Shown here: piece by piece, positions 25,705 through 34,383 of the stretch | Layout: each line of letters starts with the position of its first letter | How positions within the stretch are numbered: position 1 is the stretch's first letter | Made by a program: the position numbers and the translations under genes | Notes under the pieces: model-generated | Database searches by the model: none | What the model was told of the DNA's origin: nothing | What the model saw: only the letters and a program-made list of their open reading frames with translations | Assembly: GCA_902705825.1 (NCBI GenBank) | Contig: CACSIL010000012.1 | Span: 122,362 to 186,361 of the forward strand | Direction of reading: 5' to 3' | DNA: 64,000 nucleotides | Origin: Halioglobus japonicus | GTDB taxonomy: Bacteria > Pseudomonadota > Gammaproteobacteria > Pseudomonadales > Halieaceae

Positions 25705-26706
25705 ATGCGCGATTTATCCATATCAGTGTATTTTGCACGGGCCGTCCTGAAAAATGCGGTCGCCCAAGGGTTAGACCCCATCAGTCTGCTGCGCAAACAC
25801 CGTATTTCTCCACGCCTTATGCTGGAGAACAATGCGCGAATTTCTATCGAGCGATTTGCCGACCTGCAGGTGAGCACCATGCAGGCGATGAACGATGAAA
25901 CGCTGGGTTATGGTTTTCGCCCCATGCCCGTCGGCTGCTGGTCGATGATGTGCCATGCTGTTATCGGTAGCGAAACACTCGGCCAGGCCCTGAACCGCTT
26001 CTGCCGGTTTTACCAGTTGTTTGAAATGGGCCTGACCCCGGTATTGGAGGAGGATGACAATCAGGCGCGGATCGTACTGCGGGCGCAGGACAATATTGAT
26101 GAGCGGCACTCCTACCTGCACGAGTTACTGCTGTTCAGCACCCATCGCTTTGCCAGTTGGCTGGTGCAGGAACACCTGCCAATCCAGGTCGTGCAACTGA
26201 AATCTGCCCCCTCAGCCCCGGCTCTGGACTACCGTCATATGTTTCTGGGCAACCCAATGGAGTTCGAGCAGCCCCGCTCCCAGTTAGTGCTGGCAAGCAA
26301 TGCACTGGAGAAACGTGTTACACAGAACGAATCCTCACTGCGACATTTACTGCGCCACCCGTCACTGATTCTGCTGACACAGGAGTACGCGGTGAACAGC
26401 TGGACCTCACGGGTAAGAAACCTCGTGCGCAGGCAACTCCGTGACATCCCGGAACTCAACGAAGTAGCCAACACACTGGAAGTGCATCCACAAACACTGC
26501 GGCGCCGCCTCTCTGCCGAGGGCACGACATTCAAGGACATCAAGAATCAGGTGCGCCGCGATACGGCCCTGCACTTTCTCGGCAAGCAGGGCCTCAGTAT
26601 TGAGGAAATTTCATTCCGCGCGGGGTTTTCCGAATCCAGTGCGTTTATCCGTGCGTTCAAGGGGTGGACAGGCGTTACACCCTATACCTATCGAAAGGGA
26701 CTTTGA
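25705..26706 (+). CDS. AraC-family transcriptional regulator (Arabinose_bd type)
   Basis: 333 residues: the N-terminal Arabinose_bd-type domain (G-L-D-P-I-S-L-L-R-K-H-R-I near 20) and the C-terminal AraC domain (L-N-E-V-A-N-T-L-E-V-H-P-Q-T-L-R-R-R-L, then S-I-E-E-I-S-F-R-A-G-F-S-E-S-S-A-F-I-R-A-F). The ATG at 25705 is seven bases after the diguanylate cyclase stop; a longer frame from 25555 lies inside that gene and is rejected. Pairing with a cyclase suggests that c-di-GMP output and this regulator respond to a shared cue, which is inference. Confidence 0.85.
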   Translation: MRDLSISVYFARAVLKNAVAQGLDPISLLRKHRISPRLMLENNARISIERFADLQVSTMQAMNDETLGYGFRPMPVGCWSMMCHAVIGSETLGQALNRFCRFYQLFEMGLTPVLEEDDNQARIVLRAQDNIDERHSYLHELLLFSTHRFASWLVQEHLPIQVVQLKSAPSAPALDYRHMFLGNPMEFEQPRSQLVLASNALEKRVTQNESSLRHLLRHPSLILLTQEYAVNSWTSRVRNLVRRQLRDIPELNEVANTLEVHPQTLRRRLSAEGTTFKDIKNQVRRDTALHFLGKQGLSIEEISFRAGFSESSAFIRAFKGWTGVTPYTYRKGL

Positions 26707-26794
26707 GCACGTTTCACGCGGCGCTCACGGTGGGCATTCGCCGCTATATGCTCTATATTGAACACACTGTAATAAAACCTAGGAAACCATATTT

Positions 26795-29632
26795 GTGCGA
26801 ACTTTCCTGCGCGTCCTCGCCATTACATACGTCGTATACCTCGCGATTTTTCTGCTGCTGATAACACCTGCGCTGAACATACTTCCGCACAAATATCTCA
26901 AGGACAATTACGGCAGGGAATTACAGACAGGCTGGATACTGCTCAACCCCTTCACCCTCAGCCTGGACATCAGTGATGCGCAGCTCAGCGATGATAGCGG
27001 CGAGCGCTTTGTCGGTTTCAGTGAAGCCTCTATCGACATTTCAATGGAGAGCCTTTGGCAACCGGGGTGGGTACTCGACACGGTGAGGATCCGCGATCTG
27101 TACGTTGAGGTCACACGGCTGACAGAGAATGAATATAATTTTTCCGATCTGATCAGCAGCGACACTTCGACCGAAGAACCTCCCGCACAGGAAGAGGAAC
27201 CCTCTGCACAGGAAGAAGCCACTCTCCCTGGCATTACCATTCACAATCTCGAACTGCACTCAGAGGCGATTATCCTCACCGATGCGGCTATCGAGACAGC
27301 GTATGTGAGCCGCTGGAACCGTCTGCATATACAGGTGGAGAACGTCTCCACGGTGTTTGAGGAGGGACGCCCATTCAGTGTCAACGTAGAGTCAGCTGAT
27401 GGCGGCAAACTGCAGTGGGTCGGTGAAATCTCTATTCCTCTTGGCCAGAGCAGCGGCCACCTGACCCTGTCAGAGCTTAACTTACGGAAACTGTGGGAAT
27501 ACGCCGAGCCCTGGGTGGCCTTCGAGCTCAAGTCCGCGCGCCTGATGGTCGATGCCGAGTACCTGTTAAACTGGAACGACGCGCTCAGCTATAGCGTCAA
27601 CAAGGGTCAGATCAAACTCTCCGACGTCGATATCGCACCGAAAAACCCCGCGCAGTTAGCCGAAACCGCTGTCAGTCTCAAGGCACTGGATATCGATGAC
27701 ATCACCGTGGATAGCGCCACTCAAAAAGTCACTCTGAATGCCGTGACGCTCGACGCTGTGGCCGTGGCCGGCTGGATGGAAGAGTCCCAAATCAGCCTAC
27801 AGGAACTGTTCGCGGTAGACCTACCCGCAGATTCACAAGATGCAGACGAAAGTACCGATGCGATGCCGTGGACCATGGCGTTGAACAAAGTACAGTTGCG
27901 CAACAGCAGTGTGCGCTGGCGCTCCGAATTCACCGACCCCGAGGTGCTGAATATTCAGCCACTGGAGGCATCGCTGGAGCACCTGAGTTGGCCGCTGTCC
28001 GGCGATACACAGCTGTCCCTGAGCCTGTCCATCAACGAGCAGGCGCAGTTCGATGTGACGGGGAATCTCGCACTGGATCCCGGCAATGGCAGCATCGACT
28101 ACTCTCTGGACGGGCTGCCGCTGACCTGGTTCAACCCGAACCTGCCCTCGGCACTTAAAGCGACCATCACCGGCGGCAAGGTAGCACTGAATGGACAGGT
28201 GGCACTGCAGGACTACGCCCCCACCACCATTACTTTGGAAGGCAGGATTCGAGGTTTTTCCGCCCGTCGCGAGGGTGCCGAGGTTCAGCTCACCGGCTTC
28301 GATCTGGTGCGTATTGACGGACTTGCTGTCGACATGACGGAGCACACCCTGCTGCTGAAACAGTTGACCATCAATGCCTACACAGGGCGAGTGCACATCA
28401 ACAAGGACGGCTCAATCAACGCGTCGAAAATCTGGCAGGAAGAAGTGGGTGAAGAAGCACAGCAGATTGCCGAGGATCTGACCGCGGACAAACCCTGGAC
28501 GTTCAGTCTCCCCACCATCCAAATCAGTGAAAGCGCTATCGATTTTATGGATGAGTCACTTCCCATCCAATTTCGCACGGTTATCGGAGATCTTCAGGGC
28601 GAGGTGCTCAACCTGAGCTCCGACCCAGCGACCGCTGCAAGTGTCGATCTGAAAGGCTCTGTCGATGGCTATGCACCCGTCACGCTGTCCGGCGAAATCA
28701 CTCCGTTGGCCGACCCAACCAACCTCGATTTAAGGCTGGTTTTTGACGGTGTCGATATGGCCCTGCTATCACCCTACTCCGGCACGTATGCCGGCTATGT
28801 CATCGACCGCGGCCTGCTCGACCTGAACCTGCACTACGCACTCAAGGACGATCATTTACAGGGGGAGAATGCGATCCGGGTAGAGAAACTCAAGCTTGGC
28901 GAGAAAATTTCCAGTGACAAGGCGGTCGATCTGCCGCTGGAACTCGCGCTGGCGATTCTCACAGACGCCAACGGTGTGATCGATATGTCAGTACCGGTGA
29001 GCGGCGATGTCGATAATCCCGGTTTTGACTTGAGCAGTGTGATTTCCAACGCCCTCGTAAACCTGCTCAGCAAAGCCATCACGGCGCCCTTTTCCCTGTT
29101 GGCGAATCTTGTCAATACAGAGGATGATCTACAGCGGATTACATTCGCATCGGGTTCCTCTACACTCAGCGAACGCAGTAGTGAAAAACTGGACGAACTG
29201 GCCGCTGCCCTCAGCCAGAGGCCACAGTTGTCGCTGGTCGTCACCGGGCGCCTGAATAAAGTGACGGATCGCGAGCGACTGCAGCGCAGTACGCTCAACA
29301 CAGTGCTGCTTGAGCGCGGACTCTCGGAAGAGGAAATCAAAGCCAGGAGTCCGCAGTGGGAAGAGGAAATTGCACAACTGTACGCCGGCATTCGCGATTC
29401 GGCAGCAGAAACCACTGAACCCACACCCCTTGAGCAATACAAGAGTGTGGAGGCCAGCATTACCGTCTCGGATGAACAGATGATCACTCTGGCCGGAGAA
29501 CGGGCGGCTGCGGTCAAACGTTATCTGGTGAATGAAGCGAATCTGGCACCCGAACGGGCAGTCGTGTCACAGGCGAACCTGAACGACAGTGACAATGTAT
29601 TCAGTGGTGTCGAACTGGGAGTAGGCAACTAG
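26795..29632 (+). CDS. DUF748 (AsmA-like) envelope protein with OmpA-like tail
   Basis: 945 residues. Residues 5-30 form an N-terminal membrane anchor; the rest is a long beta-rich periplasmic body of the DUF748/AsmA type (I-S-D-A-Q-L-S-D near 50; repeated L-D-I and V-D-L strands; V-D-L-P-L-E-L-A-L-A-I-L-T-D-A-N-G-V-I-D-M-S near 708). Residues about 780-945 have an OmpA-like part (F-A-S-G-S-S-T-L-S-E-R-S). AsmA-like proteins are thought to bridge the periplasm and carry lipids. The start is a GTG at 26795 with AGGA ten bases upstream. An E/A/Q-rich low-complexity spacer (E-E-P-P-A-Q-E-E-E-P) sits near 130. It converges with sprT, sharing a CTAG in which both genes end. Confidence 0.85.
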   Translation: MRTFLRVLAITYVVYLAIFLLLITPALNILPHKYLKDNYGRELQTGWILLNPFTLSLDISDAQLSDDSGERFVGFSEASIDISMESLWQPGWVLDTVRIRDLYVEVTRLTENEYNFSDLISSDTSTEEPPAQEEEPSAQEEATLPGITIHNLELHSEAIILTDAAIETAYVSRWNRLHIQVENVSTVFEEGRPFSVNVESADGGKLQWVGEISIPLGQSSGHLTLSELNLRKLWEYAEPWVAFELKSARLMVDAEYLLNWNDALSYSVNKGQIKLSDVDIAPKNPAQLAETAVSLKALDIDDITVDSATQKVTLNAVTLDAVAVAGWMEESQISLQELFAVDLPADSQDADESTDAMPWTMALNKVQLRNSSVRWRSEFTDPEVLNIQPLEASLEHLSWPLSGDTQLSLSLSINEQAQFDVTGNLALDPGNGSIDYSLDGLPLTWFNPNLPSALKATITGGKVALNGQVALQDYAPTTITLEGRIRGFSARREGAEVQLTGFDLVRIDGLAVDMTEHTLLLKQLTINAYTGRVHINKDGSINASKIWQEEVGEEAQQIAEDLTADKPWTFSLPTIQISESAIDFMDESLPIQFRTVIGDLQGEVLNLSSDPATAASVDLKGSVDGYAPVTLSGEITPLADPTNLDLRLVFDGVDMALLSPYSGTYAGYVIDRGLLDLNLHYALKDDHLQGENAIRVEKLKLGEKISSDKAVDLPLELALAILTDANGVIDMSVPVSGDVDNPGFDLSSVISNALVNLLSKAITAPFSLLANLVNTEDDLQRITFASGSSTLSERSSEKLDELAAALSQRPQLSLVVTGRLNKVTDRERLQRSTLNTVLLERGLSEEEIKARSPQWEEEIAQLYAGIRDSAAETTEPTPLEQYKSVEASITVSDEQMITLAGERAAAVKRYLVNEANLAPERAVVSQANLNDSDNVFSGVELGVGN

Positions 29633-30222
29633 CCGACGCCGCTGGACGACGGTTTTTCGAAGAGCGACAGCTCATATTGTTGTTGCGGCGTGTACACCAG
29701 CAGGCCATCGCAGGAACAACAGTGATAACGCATTCTGCGCCTCTGCACCCGGTTGTGACGTGTGGTAGAGACTTCGTGCAGTTGGCAACCGCAGTAATAT
29801 CGATGGGTTCTCTGGCTGCGCTGGGGCACACCGTCCAGATCGCGATCGAAGGTCACATCAGGATCGGCACCAAATTCCGCCATCAGGTTTTTCCAGGCCT
29901 GACCGTGCGGCTTGGTAGAACGCCTGGGGTAGACCTCGTGCACTATGTAGTGAGCCACTTCATGCGGCACCGTATCGCGCAGATTTTCTTCATAGTACTT
30001 GGCAAATATCCACGGGTTATAGCGAATGAGTCGCCGCTTGCCAATCACCTTGAACATGCCCGCTGAGCGCCCCTTGAGATCAAAAAGCACTGGCACACGA
30101 TCAAACCGTCGGGAAAAAATCTGCTCCGCTCGGATAATATAGTCTTCTGTTCGCTGTGCGACTTGCAGCTGTTTCGCGCCGCAAATCGGCTGGATCGCGG
30201 AGGGAACCCCGGTGGAATTCAT
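29629..30222 (-). CDS. sprT: SprT-family zinc metalloprotease-like protein
   Basis: 197 residues. The zincin motif H-E-V-A-H is near residue 88 with H-G-Q-A-W downstream supplying the third ligand, and a C-terminal zinc ribbon has paired cysteines (Y-C-G-C, Y-H-C-C-S-C). Eukaryotic SPRTN repairs DNA-protein crosslinks; the bacterial role is not settled. Its stop codon overlaps the stop of the DUF748 gene within a palindromic CTAG at 29629-29632. It is about 34 bases downstream of the NlpC/P60 lipoprotein gene. No strong ribosome site is visible before the ATG at 30222. Confidence 0.88.
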   Translation of the reverse strand: MNSTGVPSAIQPICGAKQLQVAQRTEDYIIRAEQIFSRRFDRVPVLFDLKGRSAGMFKVIGKRRLIRYNPWIFAKYYEENLRDTVPHEVAHYIVHEVYPRRSTKPHGQAWKNLMAEFGADPDVTFDRDLDGVPQRSQRTHRYYCGCQLHEVSTTRHNRVQRRRMRYHCCSCDGLLVYTPQQQYELSLFEKPSSSGVG

Positions 30223-30255
30223 TCGTGCTGATACCGCGCGCTGCTGAGCAACATT

Positions 30256-30789
30256 TTACCTGCCAAGACTGGCCAACGGCCGTTTCGCCTCGAGGTAACT
30301 GCGCTGCCAATAGTCTGCACTGAGAAGGTCCATACGCACGGCACCGCCACTGCTGGGCGCATGGACAAACCGCCCTTCGCCCACATAGATACCCGCATGG
30401 CTGGGGCGATTACCCCAACCCGTGGCAAATATAACGAGATCTCCCGCTTCCAGATTGGCCTCGTCAATAGTGGGCGCATCGATCTGGATCATACCGGCCA
30501 CGGTGCGAGGCAATTTAATATCGACGCTCTCGGCATAGACATACTGGATCAGGCCACTGCAATCAAAGCCCATATCGGGGCTACTACCGCCATAACGGTA
30601 GGGAATGCCAACCTGCCCCAATGCGGAGAAAAGTACATCGTTGCCCATTATCAGTTTGTCTACTGGCGGCGCTGACTGCGCCTGCTGCGGCGCCTGTTGC
30701 ACAACCTGGGTAGTACAACCCGACGCGATTGCCGCTGCGAGTAGCATCAGGGCAGCGCGCCAGTTTCTGTTCAGTTTGTTCTTATGCAT
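30256..30789 (-). CDS. NlpC/P60 lipoprotein endopeptidase
   Basis: 177 residues: a lipoprotein signal ending A-I-A-S-G-C (lipid-modified Cys about residue 25), a Gln/Pro-rich spacer, then an NlpC/P60 cysteine peptidase domain with the triad C (F-D-C-S-G-L), H (S-H-A-G-I-Y) and H (F-V-H-A-P). It cuts peptidoglycan cross-link peptides, probably from the outer-membrane inner leaflet. Size matches Spr/NlpC-type hydrolases. It precedes sprT on the same strand. ATG at 30789 has no clear Shine-Dalgarno. Confidence 0.88.
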   Translation of the reverse strand: MHKNKLNRNWRAALMLLAAAIASGCTTQVVQQAPQQAQSAPPVDKLIMGNDVLFSALGQVGIPYRYGGSSPDMGFDCSGLIQYVYAESVDIKLPRTVAGMIQIDAPTIDEANLEAGDLVIFATGWGNRPSHAGIYVGEGRFVHAPSSGGAVRMDLLSADYWQRSYLEAKRPLASLGR

Positions 30790-31126
30790 GCTTTGTCACT
30801 GCTCCACATCCGCCCACGGCACCGCCATTTCGTGCACATGATCAGCAGGTGCACTACCCCCGAGCGCTCCAGCCCCGTATGGCAAGTGCCGATAATAGCG
30901 CTGTCGGTGGTGAGTTTCCAGTGGCACCGACAACGCCAGATCACCGGCACAGCGCGCGGTAACACTGAGAATATCCTGTGCACCGCAGTGGAGAGGGGCG
31001 CTATTTGCACGGCGGATGTAATTTCCGGTACATTTTTTTGTTGCGACCTGTCATTGTTACAGACTCACCCACAGCACAGACTTTGCCACGGTTTAAATCG
31101 GTGCTGCACTGTAAAATGAAGGGGCT
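30790..31126. other. Divergent gap between the NlpC/P60 and kinase genes
   Basis: 337 bases with no supported gene. Frames of 111 and 79 codons on the two strands have no recognisable domain and no ribosome site. It presumably holds the two divergent promoters; AAGGGG lies just before the ATG at 31127. Confidence 0.55.
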
Positions 31127-32149
31127 ATGAAAACACAAACACTCGACACCCAGAGCCTAAGCGGCTACCTGACGCAACACATCCCTGGATTCCAGGGTCC
31201 TGTGACCGCCGAAAAATTTCCCGGCGGCCAATCCAACCCCACCTTCAAGTTGACCTCCGCCGATGGCCAACACTACGTGCTCAGGCGCAAGCCACCCGGC
31301 GAATTGCTAAAATCTGCCCACGCCGTAGACAGGGAGTTTCGCGTTATCAGCGCGCTGCGCGATACCGAAGTGCCGGTCCCCAATACCCATGTACTGTGCG
31401 AGGACGACAGCGTGATCGGCTCCATGTTTTATGTGATGGAGTACAAGGAGGGGCGCATCCTATGGGATCCGTTACTGCCGGAAGCTGCAGACAACATCGA
31501 ACGCGCAGCCATCTACGATGCTATGAATCAGACCATGGCTGCTCTGCACAATGTGGATGTAGACGCTGTCGGCCTGAGCGACTTCGGCAAACCGGGCAAT
31601 TACTTTGAGCGGCAGTTGGGACGCTGGAGCAAACAGTATCGCGCCTCAGAGACACGCAATATCGCCGCGATGGAATCCCTGATGCCCTGGCTCGCTGCGC
31701 GCATGCCCGAAGATGACGGCACCGTCAGTCTGGTACACGGCGACTATCGTCTGGACAATATGATGTTCCATCCGACAGAACCACGGGTCATCGCCCTGCT
31801 CGACTGGGAGTTGTCCACACTCGGTCACCCATTGGCGGATCTCGCCAACCAGTGCATGGCCTGGATGTTGCCGCGCGACGGCAGGATCAAAGGCCTGTCG
31901 GGCGTGGATCGCGCCGCACTGGGTATTCCAAGCGATGAAGACTACATTGCCCGCTACTGCGAACGCACCGGGCGAGACGGTATCGAGAACTGGAATTTTT
32001 ATCTGGTATTTTCACTGTTCCGCCTGGCCGCCATTCTGCAGGGGATTGTCAAACGCGCACAGATTGGCACCGCCTCGAGCGCCGAGGCCGACTCCCAGGG
32101 CGAGGCTGTGGAAGAACTGGCCAACCTGGCGATGATGCTTACCGACTAA
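31127..32149 (+). CDS. ACAD10/11-type APH-fold kinase (4-hydroxyacyl phosphorylation)
   Basis: 340 residues, closely matching the N-terminal kinase half of ACAD10/ACAD11: L-R-R-K-P-P-G-E-L-L near 60, V-D-R-E-F-R-V, Y-V-M-E-Y-K-E-G-R-I, the catalytic H-G-D-Y-R-L-D-N-M near 205-215 and metal-binding L-L-D-W-E-L-S-T-L-G-H-P-L-A-D-L. In the established ACAD10/11 and bacterial LvaA-E pathways this kinase phosphorylates the 4-hydroxyl of a 4-hydroxyacyl-CoA. The acyl-CoA dehydrogenase at 34384-35613 matches the other half, so both activities lie in one cluster. The gap to the crotonase gene is about 57 bases. Confidence 0.87.
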   Translation: MKTQTLDTQSLSGYLTQHIPGFQGPVTAEKFPGGQSNPTFKLTSADGQHYVLRRKPPGELLKSAHAVDREFRVISALRDTEVPVPNTHVLCEDDSVIGSMFYVMEYKEGRILWDPLLPEAADNIERAAIYDAMNQTMAALHNVDVDAVGLSDFGKPGNYFERQLGRWSKQYRASETRNIAAMESLMPWLAARMPEDDGTVSLVHGDYRLDNMMFHPTEPRVIALLDWELSTLGHPLADLANQCMAWMLPRDGRIKGLSGVDRAALGIPSDEDYIARYCERTGRDGIENWNFYLVFSLFRLAAILQGIVKRAQIGTASSAEADSQGEAVEELANLAMMLTD

Positions 32150-32206
32150 CCAACCCACCGGCACTTAGCCGTGCTATCCATTGTCTCAACGAAGAGGACC
32201 AAAACG

Positions 32207-32971
32207 ATGTCTGACGAAGTATTGGTAGACGTAACTGACGGTATTATGACCGTCACCCTGAACCGACCCAAAGCGAAGAATGCCGCCAATCGCGCTGTCG
32301 CTGTGGGTGTTGCAGCGGCAATGGATGAACTGGACAGCAATGACAGCATCCATGTCGCTATTCTCACCGGCGCCGGCGGTACTTTCTGCGCCGGAATGGA
32401 CTTGAAAGCATTCGTAAGCGGTGAAATGCCCATGGTCGAAGGCCGTGGATTTGCTGGCCTGACTGAGGCCACTCCGCGCAAACCATTGATCGGTGCGATC
32501 GAGGGCTATGCGCTGGCAGGCGGACTTGAACTGGCGATCTCCTGTGATCTGCTGGTGACAGCAGACGATGCCAAGTTCGGTATACCGGAAGTGAAACGCG
32601 GCCTCGCCGCTGCGGCTGGCGGACTGATCAGACTGCCCCGTCAGATTCCCTCTCGCCTGGCGATGGAACTGGCTATCACAGGTGATTTTATCAGCGCTCA
32701 ACGCGCGTATGAAATCGGCCTGGTAAACCACGTCGTTCCCTCAGGTACCGCACTGGAAGCCGCCAAAGCACTGGCAGCCAAAATTGTCGCTAACGGCCCT
32801 CTGGCTGTGGCCATCAGCAAGCAAGTCATTCAGGAGTCAGCGAGCTGGACTGAAGACGAGATGTGGCAAAAGCAGCAAGAAATCGTAATGCCGGTTTTTG
32901 GCAGTGAAGACGCGATGGAAGGCTCCATCGCTTTCGCCGAGAAACGCGCCCCCAACTGGAAAGGTAAATAA
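32207..32971 (+). CDS. Enoyl-CoA hydratase (crotonase)
   Basis: 254 residues with the crotonase fold. Both catalytic glutamates are present, in G-G-L-E-L-A-I-S-C-D and F-G-I-P-E-V-K-R-G, and the oxyanion-hole segment is G-T-F-C-A-G-M-D-L. It should hydrate 2-enoyl-CoA, unlike the isomerase-type gene at 20357. Start: the ATG at 32207 follows AGAGGA; the frame open from 32171 is an extension. The thiolase gene follows after 11 bases. Confidence 0.9.
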   Translation: MSDEVLVDVTDGIMTVTLNRPKAKNAANRAVAVGVAAAMDELDSNDSIHVAILTGAGGTFCAGMDLKAFVSGEMPMVEGRGFAGLTEATPRKPLIGAIEGYALAGGLELAISCDLLVTADDAKFGIPEVKRGLAAAAGGLIRLPRQIPSRLAMELAITGDFISAQRAYEIGLVNHVVPSGTALEAAKALAAKIVANGPLAVAISKQVIQESASWTEDEMWQKQQEIVMPVFGSEDAMEGSIAFAEKRAPNWKGK

Positions 32972-32982
32972 GGAGCACTGTA

Positions 32983-34218
32983 ATGTCAGAAGCATGGATT
33001 ATTGATACCTGCCGCACACCTCGCGGCATTGGTAAAAAAGGCAAGGGGGCTCTCACCGAGCAACACCCACAACATCTGGGCGCCACTGTGCTCAAGGCAA
33101 TAGCTGAGCGCAATGACCTCAACACTGCGGACGTCGACGATGTGATCTTCGGCACCAGTTCGCAGCGTGGCCGTCAAAGCGGCGATTTGGCGCGCATGGC
33201 CGCACTGGAAGCGGGATACGACATCCGCAGCAGCGGCATGACACTGGACCGTTTCTGCGGCTCGGGTATTACCTCGGTGAACCTGGCTGCGATGAGCATA
33301 ATGTCTGGCACCGAGGATCTGGTCATCGGTGGCGGCGCGGAGATGATGTCTCTCTACTCCGAAGAGGGCTCAATGCCAGGTATGTTTCTCGATAACGGCA
33401 ACCTCGCGCTGCGTGCACAACACCCACAGCCTCACCAGGGTGTGTGCGCCGACGCCATCGCGAGCATGGAAGGTATAGACCGCAATGCACTGGATACACT
33501 GGCGTTTACCTCGCAGCAACGTGCAGCCCACGCGATTGAAAACGGCTACTTCAGCAAAAGCCTGGTACCCGTGTACTCGGTAGATGGCACTCTGGCGCTG
33601 GACAAAGAAGAGTTCCCGCGGCCTCAGACCACAATGGAAGGACTGGCCCAACTCCAGCCCTCCTTCGCCCCTGTTGCCGATTACCCGCTGGATGAGAGTG
33701 GTACCACCTTCCGCGGCATGGTGCTGCAAAAGTACCCTGGGCTGGAGATCACCCACGTGCATCACGCGGGCAACTCATCGGGTGTCGTAGATGGAGCTGG
33801 CGCTGTACTGCTGGCCTCACCCACTTATGCCAAAGCACACGGAATGAAGCCACGCGCGCGCATCAAGGCAATGTGCAACATGGGCGACTGCCCTACACTG
33901 ATGCTGAACGCGCCGGTACCTGCGGCACGCAAAGTACTGGCAAAAGCGGGTTTGTCGATCGAGGACATCGACCTGTTTGAGATCAATGAAGCCTTCGCTG
34001 TGGTAACAGAGAAATTCATTCGTGATTTGGGTCTGGACCGCGACAAAGTCAATGTCAACGGCGGCGCTATGGCCCTGGGCCATCCTATCGGCGCCACTGG
34101 TGCCCTGCTGATTGGCACTGTTCTGGATGAACTGGAGCGACGCGATCAGCAGTTCGGTCTGATTACGATGTGTGCTGCTGGCGGTATGGCGCCGGCAATT
34201 ATCATCGAACGCATCTAG
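32983..34218 (+). CDS. Thiolase (acetyl-CoA C-acyltransferase)
   Basis: 411 residues with an intact thiolase site: nucleophilic C92 (R-F-C-G-S-G), N-E-A-F, H367 ([10 protein letters not shown]) and C397 (C-A-A-G-G). It releases acetyl- or propionyl-CoA from 3-oxoacyl-CoA. Substrate class cannot be fixed. It is third in the run kinase, hydratase, thiolase. A terminator-like hairpin 14 bases after its stop may end this transcript. Confidence 0.9.
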   Translation: MSEAWIIDTCRTPRGIGKKGKGALTEQHPQHLGATVLKAIAERNDLNTADVDDVIFGTSSQRGRQSGDLARMAALEAGYDIRSSGMTLDRFCGSGITSVNLAAMSIMSGTEDLVIGGGAEMMSLYSEEGSMPGMFLDNGNLALRAQHPQPHQGVCADAIASMEGIDRNALDTLAFTSQQRAAHAIENGYFSKSLVPVYSVDGTLALDKEEFPRPQTTMEGLAQLQPSFAPVADYPLDESGTTFRGMVLQKYPGLEITHVHHAGNSSGVVDGAGAVLLASPTYAKAHGMKPRARIKAMCNMGDCPTLMLNAPVPAARKVLAKAGLSIEDIDLFEINEAFAVVTEKFIRDLGLDRDKVNVNGGAMALGHPIGATGALLIGTVLDELERRDQQFGLITMCAAGGMAPAIIIERI

Positions 34219-34231
34219 CGCTAGATATAAC

Positions 34232-34253
34232 CGGGGCAGGCTCCCCTGCCCCG
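34232..34253 (+). other. GC-rich stem-loop after the thiolase gene
   Basis: A perfect 9-bp stem (CGGGGCAGG at 34232-34240 with CCTGCCCCG at 34245-34253) and a 4-base loop, 14 bases past the thiolase stop. There is no T-run. It may block 3' exonucleases or act as a weak terminator. Confidence 0.55.
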
Positions 34254-34339
34254 CTCAATCCCGCAGCACACCTGCGCAACGCAGATGACCCGTTGCGAAG
34301 ACGGGCTCGCTGCAGTGCCCTCTCTTCAACAACATAGTA

Positions 34340-34372
34340 CGCATGGCGATAGAGTCGCCATGCGCTTTTTTT
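34340..34372 (+). terminator. Rho-independent terminator hairpin close to the ACAD start
   Basis: A perfect 10-bp stem (CGCATGGCGA at 34340-34349, TCGCCATGCG at 34355-34364) with a 5-base loop runs into seven T residues. The T-run ends 11 bases before the ATG at 34384, so either the acyl-CoA dehydrogenase has its own start just after it, or the hairpin works as an attenuator. Confidence 0.8.
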
Positions 34373-34383
34373 ACCACTCGATA

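Noticed and set aside
30784..31119. A 111-residue plus-strand frame between the NlpC/P60 and kinase genes
   Set aside because: It overlaps an antisense frame, has no domain, no ribosome site and an odd His/Arg/Cys-rich composition.
34285..34383. N-terminal extension of the acyl-CoA dehydrogenase
   Set aside because: It would translate through the terminator hairpin at 34340-34372 and adds residues without similarity to ACAD10/11.
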